From positions 558,001 through 622,000 of the forward strand of contig JACGCN010000011.1 in NCBI GenBank assembly GCA_014905825.1: a DNA stretch of 64,000 nucleotides. The letters are read 5' to 3'. The notes below the pieces were generated by a model, which was not told the origin of the DNA, did no database searches, and was given only the letters and a program-made list of their open reading frames with translations. Position numbers and translations under genes: made by a program. This stretch comes from Lyophyllum atratum (taxonomy: Eukaryota; Basidiomycota; Agaricomycetes; Agaricales; Lyophyllaceae). Shown piece after piece: positions 24,362 through 37,164 of the stretch (position 1 is the stretch's first letter; every line of letters starts with the position of its first letter).

Positions 24362-25531
24362 CTATATTCCATTGGCAAGATTTATCTTGTGCGCAGCCTC
24401 CTTCCCCGCATTCCTAAATTGCTCGAGAGCATTCCACGCCTTTCCTGACAAGATGCTCTCCCTCGCCATCCTCGTGCCCTCCTTATAATCCGCCGCGACC
24501 TGGGCCACAACCAATAGCGCCGATGCATTCATCAGCACGAATTCCATGAGCGGCATCAACTTCTGCGGCACGTCCTCCTCGCGCCTCAGTCCCAGCAATT
24601 CCCTCAAGGTCCGCGAATTCTCCGCCGGTGTCCCCCCAGCCACGTCCCGTAGCGGATGCCGGCTCACACCAAACATCTCAGGCCGCAGCACCGTCTCCGT
24701 GATCTGACCATCGGGGTGCAGCTCCCACGCCCACGTATCGCCCGCACAGCTGATCTCATCCAGCAGCTCGCACCCACACACGACGAGCGCACGCTCAACA
24801 CCGCCCTCGCGGAGCGACCGTGCAAACGTCGCGCCGATCTCGCGCTCTGCCACGCCGAGCACCATGCCACGTGGGCGTGCCGGGTTAATGAGTGGGCCCA
24901 GGACGTTGAACATCGTGCGGAAGGGGAGGGCTTTGCGGAAGGGGGCGAGTTGGGCGAGAGCGGGGTGGTAATGGGGCGCAAGGATAAAGGTAAAGGGTAT
25001 CCGAGGAAGTGGCATGGGTGTGCCGGGGGTGGGTGCGGTAAAGAGGCAGTCGAGAGACTCGAGGAGGTCGGCGGAGCCGGAAGACGACGTGGAGGCGCGA
25101 CTACCATGCTGTAAACGATGCTAGGATCATTCTACGTACGCCGTTAAAAGATTGCGCACCTTAATCACGCGAGCTCCAGCCCCGGCAGCCACGATCGCCG
25201 CCGTCGTGCTGACGTTGAAGAGATTGTAGCCGTCCCCGCCTGTCCCGACGATGTCGACCACGAAGTCCGAGTCCGATCCTTCCACGGCGGCCTTCAGTGA
25301 CCTCTCGCGAAGAACAGAAGCAGCAGCAGCAAGTGATTCGGGTCGGCGTTCGACGCGGTGGATGTGCAGCGCGGTGAGGAATGCGCCGATCAGCGTTGGG
25401 TCGATGGCATTTGGCGTAAACAGGTGGTTCAGTGCGAGCTTTAGGTCGGCGGCACTGAAGTACTCGGGGGTTTCCACGATGCGCTTGAGGAGCGGCTTGA
25501 ACGTTTCTGACGTGAAGATATCCTCAACCAT
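24362..25531 (-). CDS. TRP4: anthranilate phosphoribosyltransferase
   Basis: This is the second step of tryptophan synthesis: anthranilate plus PRPP to phosphoribosyl-anthranilate. ATG at 25531 (MVEDIFTSETF) is the first true start; the frame upstream opens only with TTG. One 51-nt intron (25109-25159) joins ARVIK to HGSRASTSSSGSADLLE, the conserved KHG-R-S element. The glycine-rich PRPP loop is GTGGDGYNLFNVST. FRKALPFRTMFNVLGPLINP holds the conserved RT-FN-LGPL-NP motif, and LLDEISCAGDTWAWEL follows. About 372 residues, the usual length. It lies between SPT5 and the hydratase on the same strand; no functional link is implied. The 3' half has high GC at third codon positions. Confidence 0.93.
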
Positions 25532-25706
25532 CGGGGAATTGGTTTTCAAGTTGGCTTCCCAGAAGGCTGTGATTCGGACAAGTCCGATCTCTGCGAGATT
25601 CCTCCTGTCATACCATTACCATGATGCTTCAAACTAGAATAAAATTATAGCGTATCTCCAAGATAACTGTTGGACTAAAATACAAAGGCCTTCCTCCACT
25701 TAACGA

Positions 25707-28700
25707 CTACTGGTCAGGATATAGTGCGACCAAATTCTCAAGCTGCACTTCAGACATCGCAGACGACGCTCCTTTGGTGGATACCATGAACGCGTCGTCA
25801 TTGTCCACCTTGAGTCGCAACACAACCACCTTTCCTGCCATCTCGTCCTCTCCAATCACCAGCGCCTCTTCCCCTATCTCTGTCGGCTCAACAGGCCGCA
25901 GGAATTGTACGCTGATGCTACGTGTCTCGCCCGAGTCCAGGCGCACCATCGCCGTCTGCTCGAAGCCGTCTGCCACGCGCGCTCCAGCAATGATGCGTCC
26001 GCCCAAACCTTCATAATCTCCATTCAGGTAGTTCGCATGCCGGGTGCCAGTGACCTTGACCTTCATGCGTTGCTGGTGTTCTGCGCATGCGTCCGCGAAT
26101 ATCCATGTATCTGGCGTCACTTCTGTTTAAAAGATGGGAGAGACAAAGGAAGACATGTTCAGGGCATTGTGGTACGAAGTCAGCAAGGACCAAACTCACG
26201 CTTCTTAGCAGTAACCCGATCCTCATCCTCGAACGCACCGGAGGCCGAGGGTGTCGGTGCTGACCAACCACCCTGATACGGAGCGGGCGTCTTAGCATTG
26301 TATGTAGGCGGTGCAGGCGTGGGTGCCGACATGGGCCCTGGTGTTGGTGCACCAAATGCCGGTGTCTCAGCCGATGCAGGTGTTGGAGCCTATTTGTGGT
26401 GTCAGGCGAAAGAAATGGCAAGAAAAATCAAAATCACGCACCCCCCACGTATCCCAACTGTTATTCGGCGCTGCCGGCGCACTCCAGCCATCCGCGCTGC
26501 TTCCCCACCCCACATTCCTCTTTGGCGTCGCCCCACCCGCACCCCACCCTCCAACACTCGTTGACACAGGTGCAGCACTGACATTTCTCCCTGGCGTCGC
26601 CCCACCCCACGTCGCCCCGCTTGCATTGCTCCCGCCACCACTCGCATACGGATTCGGCGTCCGGGCACTGGCATTCCACGCCGGTGTGCGCCCCCCATCC
26701 CCAGCATACGGGTTCGGCGTCCGTGACGATGCGTTCCATGCAGGCGTCTTCCCGCCATCCATAGCATACGGATTAGGTGTGCGCGATGAGGCATTCCATG
26801 CTGGCGTGCGGCCGTCCCCAGCGTACGGGTTCGGTGTGCGACTGGAACCCCATGCAGGTGTGGGAGCAGCCCCACCTGCGCCACCCGCGTACGGGTTTGC
26901 TGTGCGCGGAGGACCCATGCCCCCTTGGTAGCCTCCACCTCCGCCGGGACGAGGTCCGGATAAAGATGAACCACGTCCGGTCAACGGGACAAGTTTACCA
27001 TCCGGCCTGTCGACCATTCTGTTAGCCGAGGCAAGCAGAATTGTAGAATACACGCACTGTCTCTCTCTCAGCTTGTCCTTCTCGAGTGTGACAACCTTGT
27101 TTCCTGTCCGTAGCTCCACCCTCGCCACCGCCCCATTGACATCCTTTATCGTTCCCACATAGCCCTTGTGCGCACCTTTGATGACACAGACAGTTAACCC
27201 AATATCGCGGTCCCGGGGCCCACGACCCATGGCCCCAGACCCAACCATGCCACCCATGGGTGCACCGATCGAAGGGTTCATCTTGGAGAGGTCCGTGCCA
27301 GCGCGAACAAGGTTGCCCTTGGGCGCGAGAGATGAGAGGGAGCGTGCCCGTGTGACAAAGACACCGCCGTTCTCGACTATCTCGCGGTTGTGCAGGAAGG
27401 CGAAGAAGGATTGGTGGATATGTAGAACTTGCCCTTTGCGACCCTATAAATTTTCATGCAAAGGATGCAGGGAGATGATCAATACATGGGTGTGTGGATT
27501 GGAGTCGGGAGAAGGACGGACCTCGCTATCGATCTCTTTGACGTTGTCGTTGATACGTAGCTCATGACCCTCCGAGTCGGTGGCGATCGCCCGAATAGAA
27601 TCTCGGCGCATGGAAATCTGATGCGGCTGCACCAGACGCACCTGTCCGTTCTGGTCGAGTACACGGAAGGAGTCGCGTTCCGTCTTGAAGATCACACCGA
27701 CCGTTTGAGCGCTAATTGTGGTGGACCGTCTGAGCGAAGGTCCCGTGTAGAATAGGAGCGATGAGATTATACGCACTCTAGTTGTACCAGATCGTGCAGT
27801 TCGTAGTTTCCAACAACATTCGTACCCGATCCGACTTCTGCAGCCTCTCGCAAATCTTTTGAGAAGACGGAGACCTGTGAAACGGTGAGATCTAGATTCA
27901 TATTTGAAAAGGGAGGACGTACCTCCTGCATTGACATGTCGGACAAGAACGTGACAACGTTATTGGCAACAGCGACTACCAAGCCTGTTTCATCGGCATT
28001 CTGACCAGTCATCACCTTGACGTGGTCTCCAGGCTTGAACCTCTTCCTGACACTCCGTGCGGGAAGCTCGACCTTTTGCCCGTCAATATCAACCCCCATA
28101 GCTGTAATGATCACAACATCCTGATGGATCTCGTCGACCACACCATGTACACCGGCTTGCTCGCCTTCGAAAACTTCAACATGATCACCCGGCTGCAACA
28201 CTGAGATTGCCGCCTTGCGGGACGCCTCGGCAATGATGGACAGATCTACGAGATTGTCTGCTTCCCCCCCGTCCTGGCGTCGAGTGAACTGGGTGATTTC
28301 GTCGAGGGTAGGATTGACGTCCTCCAAACTCAGTCCGCTCAGCTTGAAGTCCTTCTCAATGAACCCATCTTTGTACGTGTCGTTCTGGAACACATACACC
28401 TGATTGCGCTTCGACACATTCTTGCGGCCCCACACCTTTATGACCTCCTCGTAGTTGAACAATCGCTGGGGCGGGCGCATGGTACCAGCGCCCGTCGCTG
28501 CCTTTTTGCGCTTCTTCCCTGCGGGATCGAGCGAGCCGTCATCGCGCGGGTTCAAGTCGATGCGGGGCACAAATTTGAGCCCAACATCCTCGCCGTTCTC
28601 CGTGATGTCCATCACCTGTGCCAGGTCTCCCGCGTATTTCCCGCGCCGAATACGGACCCAGCTGCCTGGGGTCACCGTCAGGTCTTGCTTTTTAATTTGC

Positions 28701-29660
28701 AAAAGGCTAGCCATTTCTTCGATAGGCACGAGTGTGATGCCACGACTAGGGAAGACACCAACGAGCCCGTTGCAGGCTTGACTGACTTGTTGGGCACTCC
28801 GGGCCTCCACATAGATCATCCCCGGCAGAGAGTCACGTTGGAACGCAGCGAGGATATTCAGAGGGCGGGCGGTGTACTCGACGTCGATAGATTTGCGCAT
28901 CAGACTGAAGACAATATCCCGCTCCCTTCCAGGCTGTGGGATGACCGTCAGTCGAGTGTGAAGTACAAAGGGACGAAGTACTCACCCGGACTCGGACCTG
29001 CCACAAGCTGGCATCGTGGACGGAAGGCATGAGAAGACGTTGAGGAATTTCATTCATGTCCCCTGTGTATCGGACGGCAGGCCGTCGGTAGCGCTCGCTG
29101 AGGAGTTTCGCCATTTCTTCAGGACTTTTGTCTTCCTCTTCTTCTATCTGTCGCTTTTTATCGAGTAATGCATACGTCCGCCGGCCGCTGTCATCGTCCA
29201 CCTCATCGACAGTCTCAATGAACCCATCTACAAAAGCGAAGAAAGTCAAATAAACATTTGAGAATTGTCCGAGAAGACCCACCAGCACCATAGTCTTCAT
29301 CCTCCTCCTCTTCTTCTTCCTCGTCACTGACTTCGGCCTCGAGATCAACGAAACGACTGGCAATTGATCGTTTATGGCGGTGCTGGCAAGGAGGGTTGGC
29401 GTTGGCTCAAATGACGTGCGTGAAGTACAACATACCTTGGCCCTTTTCTTCGCTTTCTTTCCTGCTAGCTCCTCCTCCTCTTCTTCTTCTTCCTCTTCTT
29501 CCTCTTCCTCCTCCTCTTCTTCCTCTTCATCGTCAAACCGAGCTCGGCTTTTCTGCGTTACCCCGTTGCTGCCCTCATCAACGTGCTCCATCTCCTCGTC
29601 CGGCACTACGGGGTCGGACACCTCGTTGTCGTACATATCATGGTGCTCGACGTCCGACAT
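25707..29660 (-). CDS. SPT5: transcription elongation factor Spt5
   Basis: This is the large subunit of DSIF (Spt4-Spt5), which travels with RNA polymerase II and controls processivity and RNA processing. The N-terminus (MSDVEHHDMYDNEVSD) leads to a strongly acidic region with a long Glu run near 29460-29530. The NGN domain has GMIYVEARSAQQVSQAC and GITLVPIEEM. KOW motifs follow: GSWVRIRRGKYAGDLAQV, GDHVEVFEGEQAGVHGVV, GDHVKVMTGQNADETGLVV, VGVIFKTERDSFRVL, GRKGQVLHIHQSFFAFLHN and GLTVCVIKGAHKGYVGTI. The C-terminal repeat region (26640-26910) carries repeated TPAWN and RTPNPYA words. A last KOW-like domain (MKVKVTGTRHANYLNGDY) ends at 25707. There are several introns. It is complete and starts about 180 bp from the divergent F-box gene. 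Confidence 0.93.
26640..26910 (-). repeat. coding tandem repeat, Spt5 C-terminal region
   Basis: About six imperfect units of 50-60 bp encode variants of RTPNPYA-DGG-TPAWN-SS. This is the CTR of Spt5, the target of CDK9/Bur1-type kinases at Thr-Pro in other fungi. The DNA copies share ACGCCGAA(C/T)CCGTATGC-like cores on the coding strand. Confidence 0.75.
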
Positions 29661-29840
29661 GATGGTGGTTTGAGTTCAAGACAAGGCTCGTGCCCGGCGA
29701 CAAGTGAGGAGCAAACCAAAGTTCGAGAGACCCTAACCTAAACAGACCCCAAGTTTCAATGTTTGTTCCTGAAGGCTTTGCCAATTAGCCGATTCCGTAT
29801 AGTAGCACTCCGACAACAACTCGGCGATTTCTGCCCTAGT

Positions 29841-31571
29841 ATGGTCGTCTTCTCAGATCTCCCAATAGACATCTTACCACTGGTAATATCGCACCTTCTT
29901 AAACCGCATCATCTTGCTTCGAGCTGTCTCGTCAACAAAACTTTTCACCGTTTCACCATCCCAAAATTGTACGAGCGGGCATCAATCTATGCATGGCAGC
30001 GGGACGGAAAGGCGAAGGTGAGTAATGCACCCGTTATTTGATAACGTATGCACCTCATCTCCCCTCGTACTTTGTTTAGGTGGTGCAACTTTTCAACACA
30101 CTTGCACATTGCCCCCAATTAGCAAAATATGTACGCCGGCTCGGTCTGTTTCTGCGATTCCACACCTCAATGATCGACTTACACTGGCTTACGCTGCACT
30201 AGAAATTCGTGATTTCCCTAAGGCGATGATGCCTTCTGTATTGGAATATGCGGTGCCTCTGGGGCTTAGAAACTGCATCAATCTGCACGCCTGCACTTGG
30301 ACCCGCGATGGATCCCTTAACTCTGAAATCTTGCAAGCACTGCAGATATCTGGAACACTCCAAGAACTCGAAATAAATGGCCGCTCTGAAGATAACTATG
30401 AACCTGCGCTTCTTCTGGGGTTCACGCGACTCACTCGGATTTCCTTAATCATGCCGAGTGGTCCAGTAGTCAACCGTCTAAGTCCATGGATGGCGCTCAC
30501 TGGGAGTACTCTCCAAAGCCTGACCCTCATATGCAAAGTCGTGACAATCGATTTTTGTCCGGAGTTGATATTGACTTCTCAAACATAGGCATCGCACATA
30601 GTCACAGATGCAGTCCTCGAGAGCCTGGCCCCCAATCTCATAAACCTGAGACACCTGTACTTGACAGGCTGCCCGAAGATTACTCACAAGGGTGTATGGT
30701 CCGTCCTTTCAGCGAACGTTGTCGGCCTTCTTGGTCTTGGCCTTGAAGGTGTATCTACACATTTCGTAAGCTTCCCTGCCATCCCATTTGCATTCTTAAG
30801 TCACCCAAAAATGAATATGTGACAGGATATGGGTGAATTTAGCCAGCGATGTCTCAAGGCAGGGACGCTCGCGAAACTAACATCCATCACCTTGACTGTA
30901 CATCCACAGTTGCCTCTAGAAACCTGGATGAATGATGTCTTGAACCTCCTTTCAACTTCACCGCTGCAGAACTTCCACATATATTCACCAGGTGCCTTCT
31001 ACGAATCGCCGTCTACAGAAGCATTCTGGTCCCAGCTGGTAGCAACCCACGGACATAGTCTCCTTCGTTTCTCCGTTCACCGCATGCTCATCAGTCTACG
31101 TTCCATCGAGGACATATGCCGACGATGCACCGCTCTCGAGCAGCTGTTCGTCGTCGTCGAGCCAGAATTTCTGGTAATGTGACACGTTCATAAAGGAACT
31201 TAGTGACATTCATGCCTGTCTATAGCAACGTCTTGGACCATGCCTCGCTCCAGCGAAGTCTCTCCGTTCAATTCACATCAACTATCCTATGGAAGCGCAC
31301 ACCGATGTCATTCCTGTGATTTCGGTAAACGAAGCACTGTCGATTATCCAGCACTGCAGTCCGACCCTTACACAGTTTGGATGTAATGCCATAGTTTGGC
31401 AGGTACTCGTTCGACAATTGAATATTGTCATGTTACAGCTGTCTAACCCTGAAATGACAGGTTTCCAGGTTCATCGACGTCGACCAGGATGGCACATATC
31501 ACGCTCACCCGAGACTGTCTCCCTATGAAAGTCCTGACGTCCCCGAGCCTTTTCTCGTGGTGCGGACATGA
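29841..31571 (+). CDS. F-box / leucine-rich repeat protein
   Basis: This is probably a substrate receptor of an SCF ubiquitin ligase. The start MVVFSDLPIDILPLVISHL is an F-box, continuing with SCLVNKTFHRFTIPKLYERA. Exons that follow hold degenerate leucine-rich repeats: VVQLFNTLAHCPQLAKYV, LQALQISGTLQELEI, TLQSLTLICK, VVTDAVLESLAPNLINLRHL, YLTGCPKITHKGVWSVL, LAKLTSITLTVHPQL and CRRCTALEQLFVVVEPEF. The last exon ends HPRLSPYESPDVPEPFLVV-RT at 31571. Five to six short introns are needed. Such genes are strongly expanded in Agaricomycetes and the target cannot be predicted. It is convergent with the DJ-1 gene 174 bp away. Confidence 0.8.
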
Positions 31572-31745
31572 ATCCCCTACACCACTGTTTCTTGCCTTTC
31601 CGACACGATCACTCTCTTCTGAGACTTATTCACTAGATGCAAATATAGGGGATGAATAACCACTCGATGACACAGTTTGGAAATTATGCTCTTCGCTTTT
31701 TGCTTTTTCATACAAGTACAACATCTTTGATTGACTCCTGACAAC

Positions 31746-32681
31746 TTAGAAGGGGGTGCCGGGAGGGAATATCAGGGGTTTGTACACCTCGGCTCGTTTG
31801 TCCGCACCGCACAGGAGTTCGACTAGAGTAAGGGCGAAGGGAAAAGCGGTCCCTACTCTCAAGGAGTTAGGAGGCTGCCGACATTGTTCAATCACCAAAT
31901 GAGGAAACTGACCGGGACCACGACTGATCAACTGGAGATCAGCAACAGGATTTACAGGGCCACGATCGTGCATACATACCTCGTCACCAGTTTACCCGAT
32001 ACCACAACCGGCTCTTCTGAGTATTCAAAGTCTTTCAAGGATTTTATTGTGAGCGGCATTGTCTTCGAGGTGTAATTTTGATAAACATGCCTTCTTCCAA
32101 CTCCTTCTTGACGCTGGGATGTGATGTTAGACGCTGTTTTGGGAGGCCTGAAGTTAGGGCCGCGAGGCTCCCTGGGTCAGGCATCAGCACAGTCGAATTG
32201 AACTAGAAAAAAACCCCTCTCAACCAGCACAGATCATGCCGACCATCTTCTTTTTAGCCAGGTACTCTACCACAAACTTCTGAACCATCTTGTTTTTCGA
32301 TATCGTATCAGCACCCACAGCGCCACCTGGGATGACTAAGAGGTCGTATCTGCCCTGCAATAGTGTCATGGCGTCAGTGGGGTTTGGTATCCAGATTATT
32401 ACAAGACGGACGGACAGGGCCACAGTCGTGATCAAGGAAGGAATCTGGCAGAATGTTGATTCCTCGGGAGCCTTTCGCAAAGGGCGGGCTCTCGGACTTC
32501 GCCGTGTCTTTCCCCGGAACAAATGCAGATGTTGTTAAAACCCCTGCCCGCACCAGAGTGTCGTAGGTGGTGGTACTGAGAGATTCGGGCAATTAGATGT
32601 TAAATTCCCAAGGCTAAACCTGACGCACAACTCTATCTCTTCGGTCCCGTCGGCAATAAGAATCAATGCAGATGGAGGCAT
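31746..32681 (-). CDS. DJ-1/PfpI family protein
   Basis: This is a cysteine-dependent stress protein of the DJ-1 fold, with glyoxalase, deglycase or chaperone activity in relatives. The start MPPSALILIADGTEEIE is the typical first strand with its conserved Glu. It splices with a GTGCGT donor to FTTTYDTLVRAGVLTTSAFV. Later parts give SRGINILPDSF, YDLLVIPGGAVGADTISK and MVGMICAG, the nucleophile elbow with the reactive Cys. The last exons give EEPVVVSGKLVTSRGPG, then after an intron TAFPFALTLVELLCG and LIFPPGTP. The final splice at RGP-G|T is exact. Four to five introns; all expected motifs are present. Confidence 0.88.
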
Positions 32682-35600
32682 GATTTCTGGGTGACGAGGA
32701 TAGGGTAGAATGCAGCGATATGTAGTGACGGTGAGACTGAAGAGGAATTCGCGTGACGTCAGACACCGGATGTCAGACTAGTATCATGATCGACACTCCG
32801 CGAATGAGTGGGGATGCACTTAGTTTCTCCTAGATAGACACATCATTTCCTACGTACCTCCTTTCTGTAGGTGTACTGAAGATTTCAAGTGGAATGGAAG
32901 CGATTGTCCAAGATTCTAGGTCGTCTTCGGAAACGCACTTTTATTCAGCAGTGCCAGCACCCTCTTCGCCATCATGCCGCCACCCCTCTCTTCCTCTTCT
33001 CCCCGCGTCTTGTTCCAGCCTGAGGCTTCAGCACTACGTTGGATTGAATCATAATTCGCCACACACGGCGATTATTCAAAAACAAATGTCACCTCGCGAT
33101 TATATTAAAGGCTCCATGGAAGCTATTTCGCTGCTGTACTCGCTGTAAGTGTCTTTTGTGGTTCGTCAGAACAATGGAGTTGCGGCCATCATTGCTATGC
33201 TTGTAATTTCCTCAAATTTCCCTGTCCAGTGTTCTAGAATATATATTGCACGGCTACCCTAGCCTAAGACTTGGAAATTTGCCTCTAGTGGCTACACATT
33301 TAAAGGCCGTGTACTTGCACGCTCATATACCAGGAAATCTCCCACTCTAGAGGATTACCGAGTCATAAATGATGATTCCATTCATGTTCATCTGATAGAA
33401 CCCACGTCGGTGCCACGATCCCATCCCTTGGGCATCGCTCCGAGTCGGTAACCCCTCAACAAACAGCTCGCCGATCAGATAGATAGCAGGAACTCACAAC
33501 GTTCGCCTAGCGGCCCTCCGCATCACGTCAGAAACCAGACGCACATACTTCATCATTCCTAGCAAGCGGCGCGATGACTCAGTTCGTTGATTAGCGCCCC
33601 CCGTGGTGATGGCTCTTGCATCCAGGAAGTCTGATACTGCGAGTCGAAGCGATCGAATGCAGGGTGGGGCTAAGCGTACGTGCAGTGGTCGACATTAGTC
33701 ACTCGTCGCCTCCTGGCGGGCACTCGAACGGGGCTCTTCTGGTCCTGTAGGAGGGAGAAAAAAACTGTTCATGTGTAATCTGATTGAACTGGGGGTGTTG
33801 ATGTCGTTATCACCCCCGAGCCCTCCATCGTGATCGGCGGAACCAGACGTGTGGGGAGACGATGCCAACGCTCGATCGTTCAGATTACTGAGATATGTAA
33901 TCGCGTACACACAAAAGACATGTAGCCGTAGTGGGAACAGATGCCCGCGAACCACCGTACGCCGAACCTTTCATGACGACGTAAGTGACGTCCCAGAAAT
34001 GTAATTCTCCACTGCCCATGTGCGAACAACATGGGGAGCTATCGAGCGGCCAAAAGGCGGTCCATGCCACGACACCACATAGGCGCCCGGGCACCAGAAA
34101 AGGAACACCTGGGGGACCTGAAGGCTGTTCTATCATGTGCTCCTAGAAACCGAGTGTGCATCGCTTTATGATGACTTTTCAGCAGGCGTGTGAAGGCAGA
34201 TAGGTGGGGAAGGGAAGGACGGACCCCGTTAAGCTTCGTTGGGTCGAATGGCGGGTTCTTGGGTGATCATTCGTAGGCGTACGAAGGGCAGTGGAACGGC
34301 CGAGAATGCCGGCGGAAAACGCATAACATATCGGATGCTCACGAGCCTTGCAATGAGGATGTTTGTGGGCGTCGCTGCTGGGTGCCGGCGGAAAGAATGT
34401 GGCATATCGAGGATGTTTGTGGGCGTCGCTGCAGTGTGGATCAGATAATCCGCCAAAGGCCGAGGCAGATCGGCATTGGTGTATTAGGTTCCCTGTGACA
34501 TCGAAGACAGAAGATAGTCGGAATCCAGATACTGTGCCTTCCGCCGCGCCTTGAGCTCGAGGATACGTAGGTGGAGGCCTGGTCTGGTGGCCAGAGACCG
34601 TAGGATTCACTCTGTGATTACCAATTTCGAGAGTGTGGCGCAGACGCGAGACCGCATGTCAGGAGACATTTGAAGTTCGATGATCCCACGATTGTAGATC
34701 GCATAGGGTAAATCAACGACTAGAGCCAAGTTCGTGGATGGGAGACTTGGTAAATGGACGGATATGGGGCTTAAGAATGGAGAGCTTAGATTAGTACGGC
34801 ATAGGCGGTTACTAATGGAGCTACTGATCAGTGGTTCGCAACCTAAATGCAGGTGCGTTCGACTTACGTGCGAGGACTTGCTCTGGTAAGAAAACGTCGG
34901 AGAGGTAGCAATCCCTAACGGGGAGAAAAGGATGGTCATAGGGCCTGATCTGATAAGAGACCGTGATAATAGTGTCCATGAAGTCACATCATATAACGAT
35001 GTGAACAGGAGACGAGAACTTCATAGTTCGGAAATGTGACGACACGCCATGTGGGGTCGGGATGACCACCAAGGGGGCTGTAGGACGGTAGCTGTAAATG
35101 ATTCCGCGAAGTCGACCATCTGGGAAGGAGAAGGCACAATAAGATATATGGGTGACGAGAAATGACCCATGTACTGCGGATCGGAAGATGGTGAATTGAG
35201 TAAAATGAATGAATGTAGGTTGAGGCTGGTTGAGGGTAGGGCTCCGGACGGTACTGACTTTTTCCATTGTTATTCTGACAGTGGTGGAACACTGCTCGCC
35301 ATTCTTCCGATGTTCGAACAATCAGCGGGCTTTCCTTTTGGAGAAGGGGCTAGCACAGCAGATGAGCCCATCCTGGTCGTCGGCTGTCCATTTAGGCTAC
35401 CTGAGAGAGAGTGCTCCGATAACTCACCATATCATTTCGTAACATGATAGAACGATGTGATGCACCCGGCCCCGCCGACTATTCCAGTTCTGAGTGTCAT
35501 TTGCGTGACTCGCGGGCGCTAAAGTAGCGGGCGGCGTCTAGGAGGCGAGGGACAAGGGAAGTGGACTCGCGTGTTTCGAAAGACGGAGTACGGTGATTTT

Positions 35601-36136
35601 AGGGCCCTATATAATCAGAGTTTATGTCCGCATGAGCTGAGTGAAAGGCAGACCCTCCCAAGGAACAAGGGAATTGCAACATTGGGAACATAATCGTGGT
35701 GATGACAAGGAACCTTAAAAAGGAAGGAGGGTCCCGACGGAAAGTAACCGAGGAAACGTTGCGTCCCCGTCTTCGTTCTGTCATGAAATCCCATGGAAGT
35801 TATCAATTCGTACAGACCCATGGTGATACGAGTCAAGGTTGTAGGTCCATGAGATCCCCGTTATGGAGCACTACGTGTGAAATGGCTTGTAGTGTGGAAT
35901 ATAACGACTTCACCGTTAGCCAGGACAGTACAAGGGGTTGGGATGGTGACAGATTATGGCGTAGCTTCTTTGCACGTCTGACCAGGATTGACTGGGATCA
36001 ACGAACAAGAACATCCAAATGCAAAGGGAGGAAAGGGACGAAGCCACTATCACGACCCTGGATAAGGAAAGTCAACAAACGAATGGCCGAAAAGGGGTTA
36101 AAAGCAGATCTCGATCGCTTGTTCTGCATGAGTCTG
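32682..36136. other. 3.5-kb gene-poor stretch
   Basis: Open frames of up to about 150 codons occur on both strands (for example 34179-34610 minus and 35696-36145 plus). None shows a domain, plausible splicing or family resemblance. A short direct repeat lies at 34355-34432. The right end carries the clp1-like promoter. Confidence 0.4.
34355..34432. repeat. 24-bp direct repeat, two copies
   Basis: Identical 24-bp copies at 34355-34378 and 34409-34432, sharing GGATGTTTGTGGGCGTCGC. A related GCCGGCGGAAA word occurs before the first copy (about 34309) and between the copies (about 34384), so a larger imperfect duplication is likely. Confidence 0.7.
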
Positions 36137-36145
36137 TATATATAA
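36137..36145 (+). promoter_or_regulatory. TATA box of the clp1-like gene
   Basis: TATATATAA lies about 80 bp before the start codon at 36223 and is followed by a pyrimidine- and CA-rich leader. The assignment rests on match and spacing. Confidence 0.6.
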
Positions 36146-36222
36146 CCCATGCACGAAATACTTTTATCTTCACTCAGCTGCACAGCTCAATCACTGCACC
36201 GACTTCTACTACTACTATCACA

Positions 36223-37164
36223 ATGTTCCAGGTCGCGTCGCATCCCACTGCTTTTGACAAGCACAGCTACACCCACTCCCAGCGCAGATCCGTCGCATCG
36301 CCTGCTCCCCCGTCCCCCGCCGTCCAGCTTCCCCGGACTCTTGCACGCCCACCCTTCGCTGAGGTGTCGCGCGATGCTATCACTGCTGTGGCTCCAGAGC
36401 TCGCCAGCGTACCAGCAGAGTACATCCGAAGGGGTCTCCGACCGAGGGCAAACGAGTATGTCAACTTTTTATCTACATTCCACGCCATCACATGAACTAA
36501 TCCGCATGGTGCGCCCCTTAGAATGCTCGCAGGATTGTCTGCACTAGCACCATCGCACATGCCGACCTCGATGCCTCGATCCCGTCTACCAGCCTCCCTT
36601 TCAGTTCCTCTTCGCGGCTCATCGGGAGCCCAGCCCACTTACCCCACCCACGTCCTTGCCGTGTCTTCTTCGAAAAACCCCAGCGACCAGGCAATGCTCT
36701 TCCCAGTGCACTCGCTCGTTCTCGCATCTCAATGCGCTCAGCTTCCTCGGCTGCCACCTTCCCACCAGCAGCCGCACTCGCCGACACTACAATTACCAGT
36801 GCTGCCTCTCTCCATTCCATCCCCTGCGGCCTTCGCCATCCTCCATTCCTTTATGTACCACCACCGACTAGAATCCGTCCTGAAGGCACTCTTCCCCATG
36901 CCGTCCGGGTTCCTCCAATCTCTTTCTCACGAGGCGGTGCAAGGTGCCCTCGCGTCAGGTTCTACTCTCCATCAGCTGTCCTCCTACCTCTGCTCCTCTG
37001 CGTCATCGAATCTCCACACCTTGACAACCCATGCTGCGCACGTCAAGGAGCTATGGCAGAACATGGCCGCCCTCGGACTCCACGACCCCGAGTTGTGGGA
37101 CACGATCGACCTGGCATGGGAGGTTGTTCTCGGCGCGCTTAATCTGGCTGCCGCTGGCAAGTAA
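36223..37164 (+). CDS. clp1: Clp1-like protein, sexual development regulator
   Basis: Clp1 of Coprinopsis cinerea is needed for clamp-cell formation downstream of the A mating-type genes; the Ustilago homologue works at the same stage. Two exons (36223-36455, 36522-37164) give 291 residues. The start MFQVASHPTAFDKHSYT is followed by a Ser/Pro/Arg-rich stretch and VAPELASVPAEYIRRGLRP. The intron joins E to MLAGLSALAPSHMP, the conserved core. The second exon has LFPVHSLVLASQCAQLPRLP, LPVLPLSIPSPAAFAILHSF and a C-terminal HAAHVKELWQNMAALGL with LWDTIDLAWEVVLGALNLA. The layout matches the Clp1 family over its whole length. No enzymatic domain is known. The TATA box upstream fits the chosen start. 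Confidence 0.85.

Noticed and set aside
25531..25549. Start of TRP4 at 25549
   Set aside because: That codon is TTG; the first ATG in frame is at 25531.
26298..26974. Long repetitive open frames on both strands
   Set aside because: They are shadows of the Spt5 C-terminal repeat region.
29440..29540. Poly-Ser and poly-Pro open frames on the plus strand
   Set aside because: They are antisense readings of the GAG/GAA run that encodes the acidic Spt5 N-terminus.
32894..33148. Small plus-strand gene in the gene-poor stretch
   Set aside because: No domain, no splice partner and composition like the surroundings.
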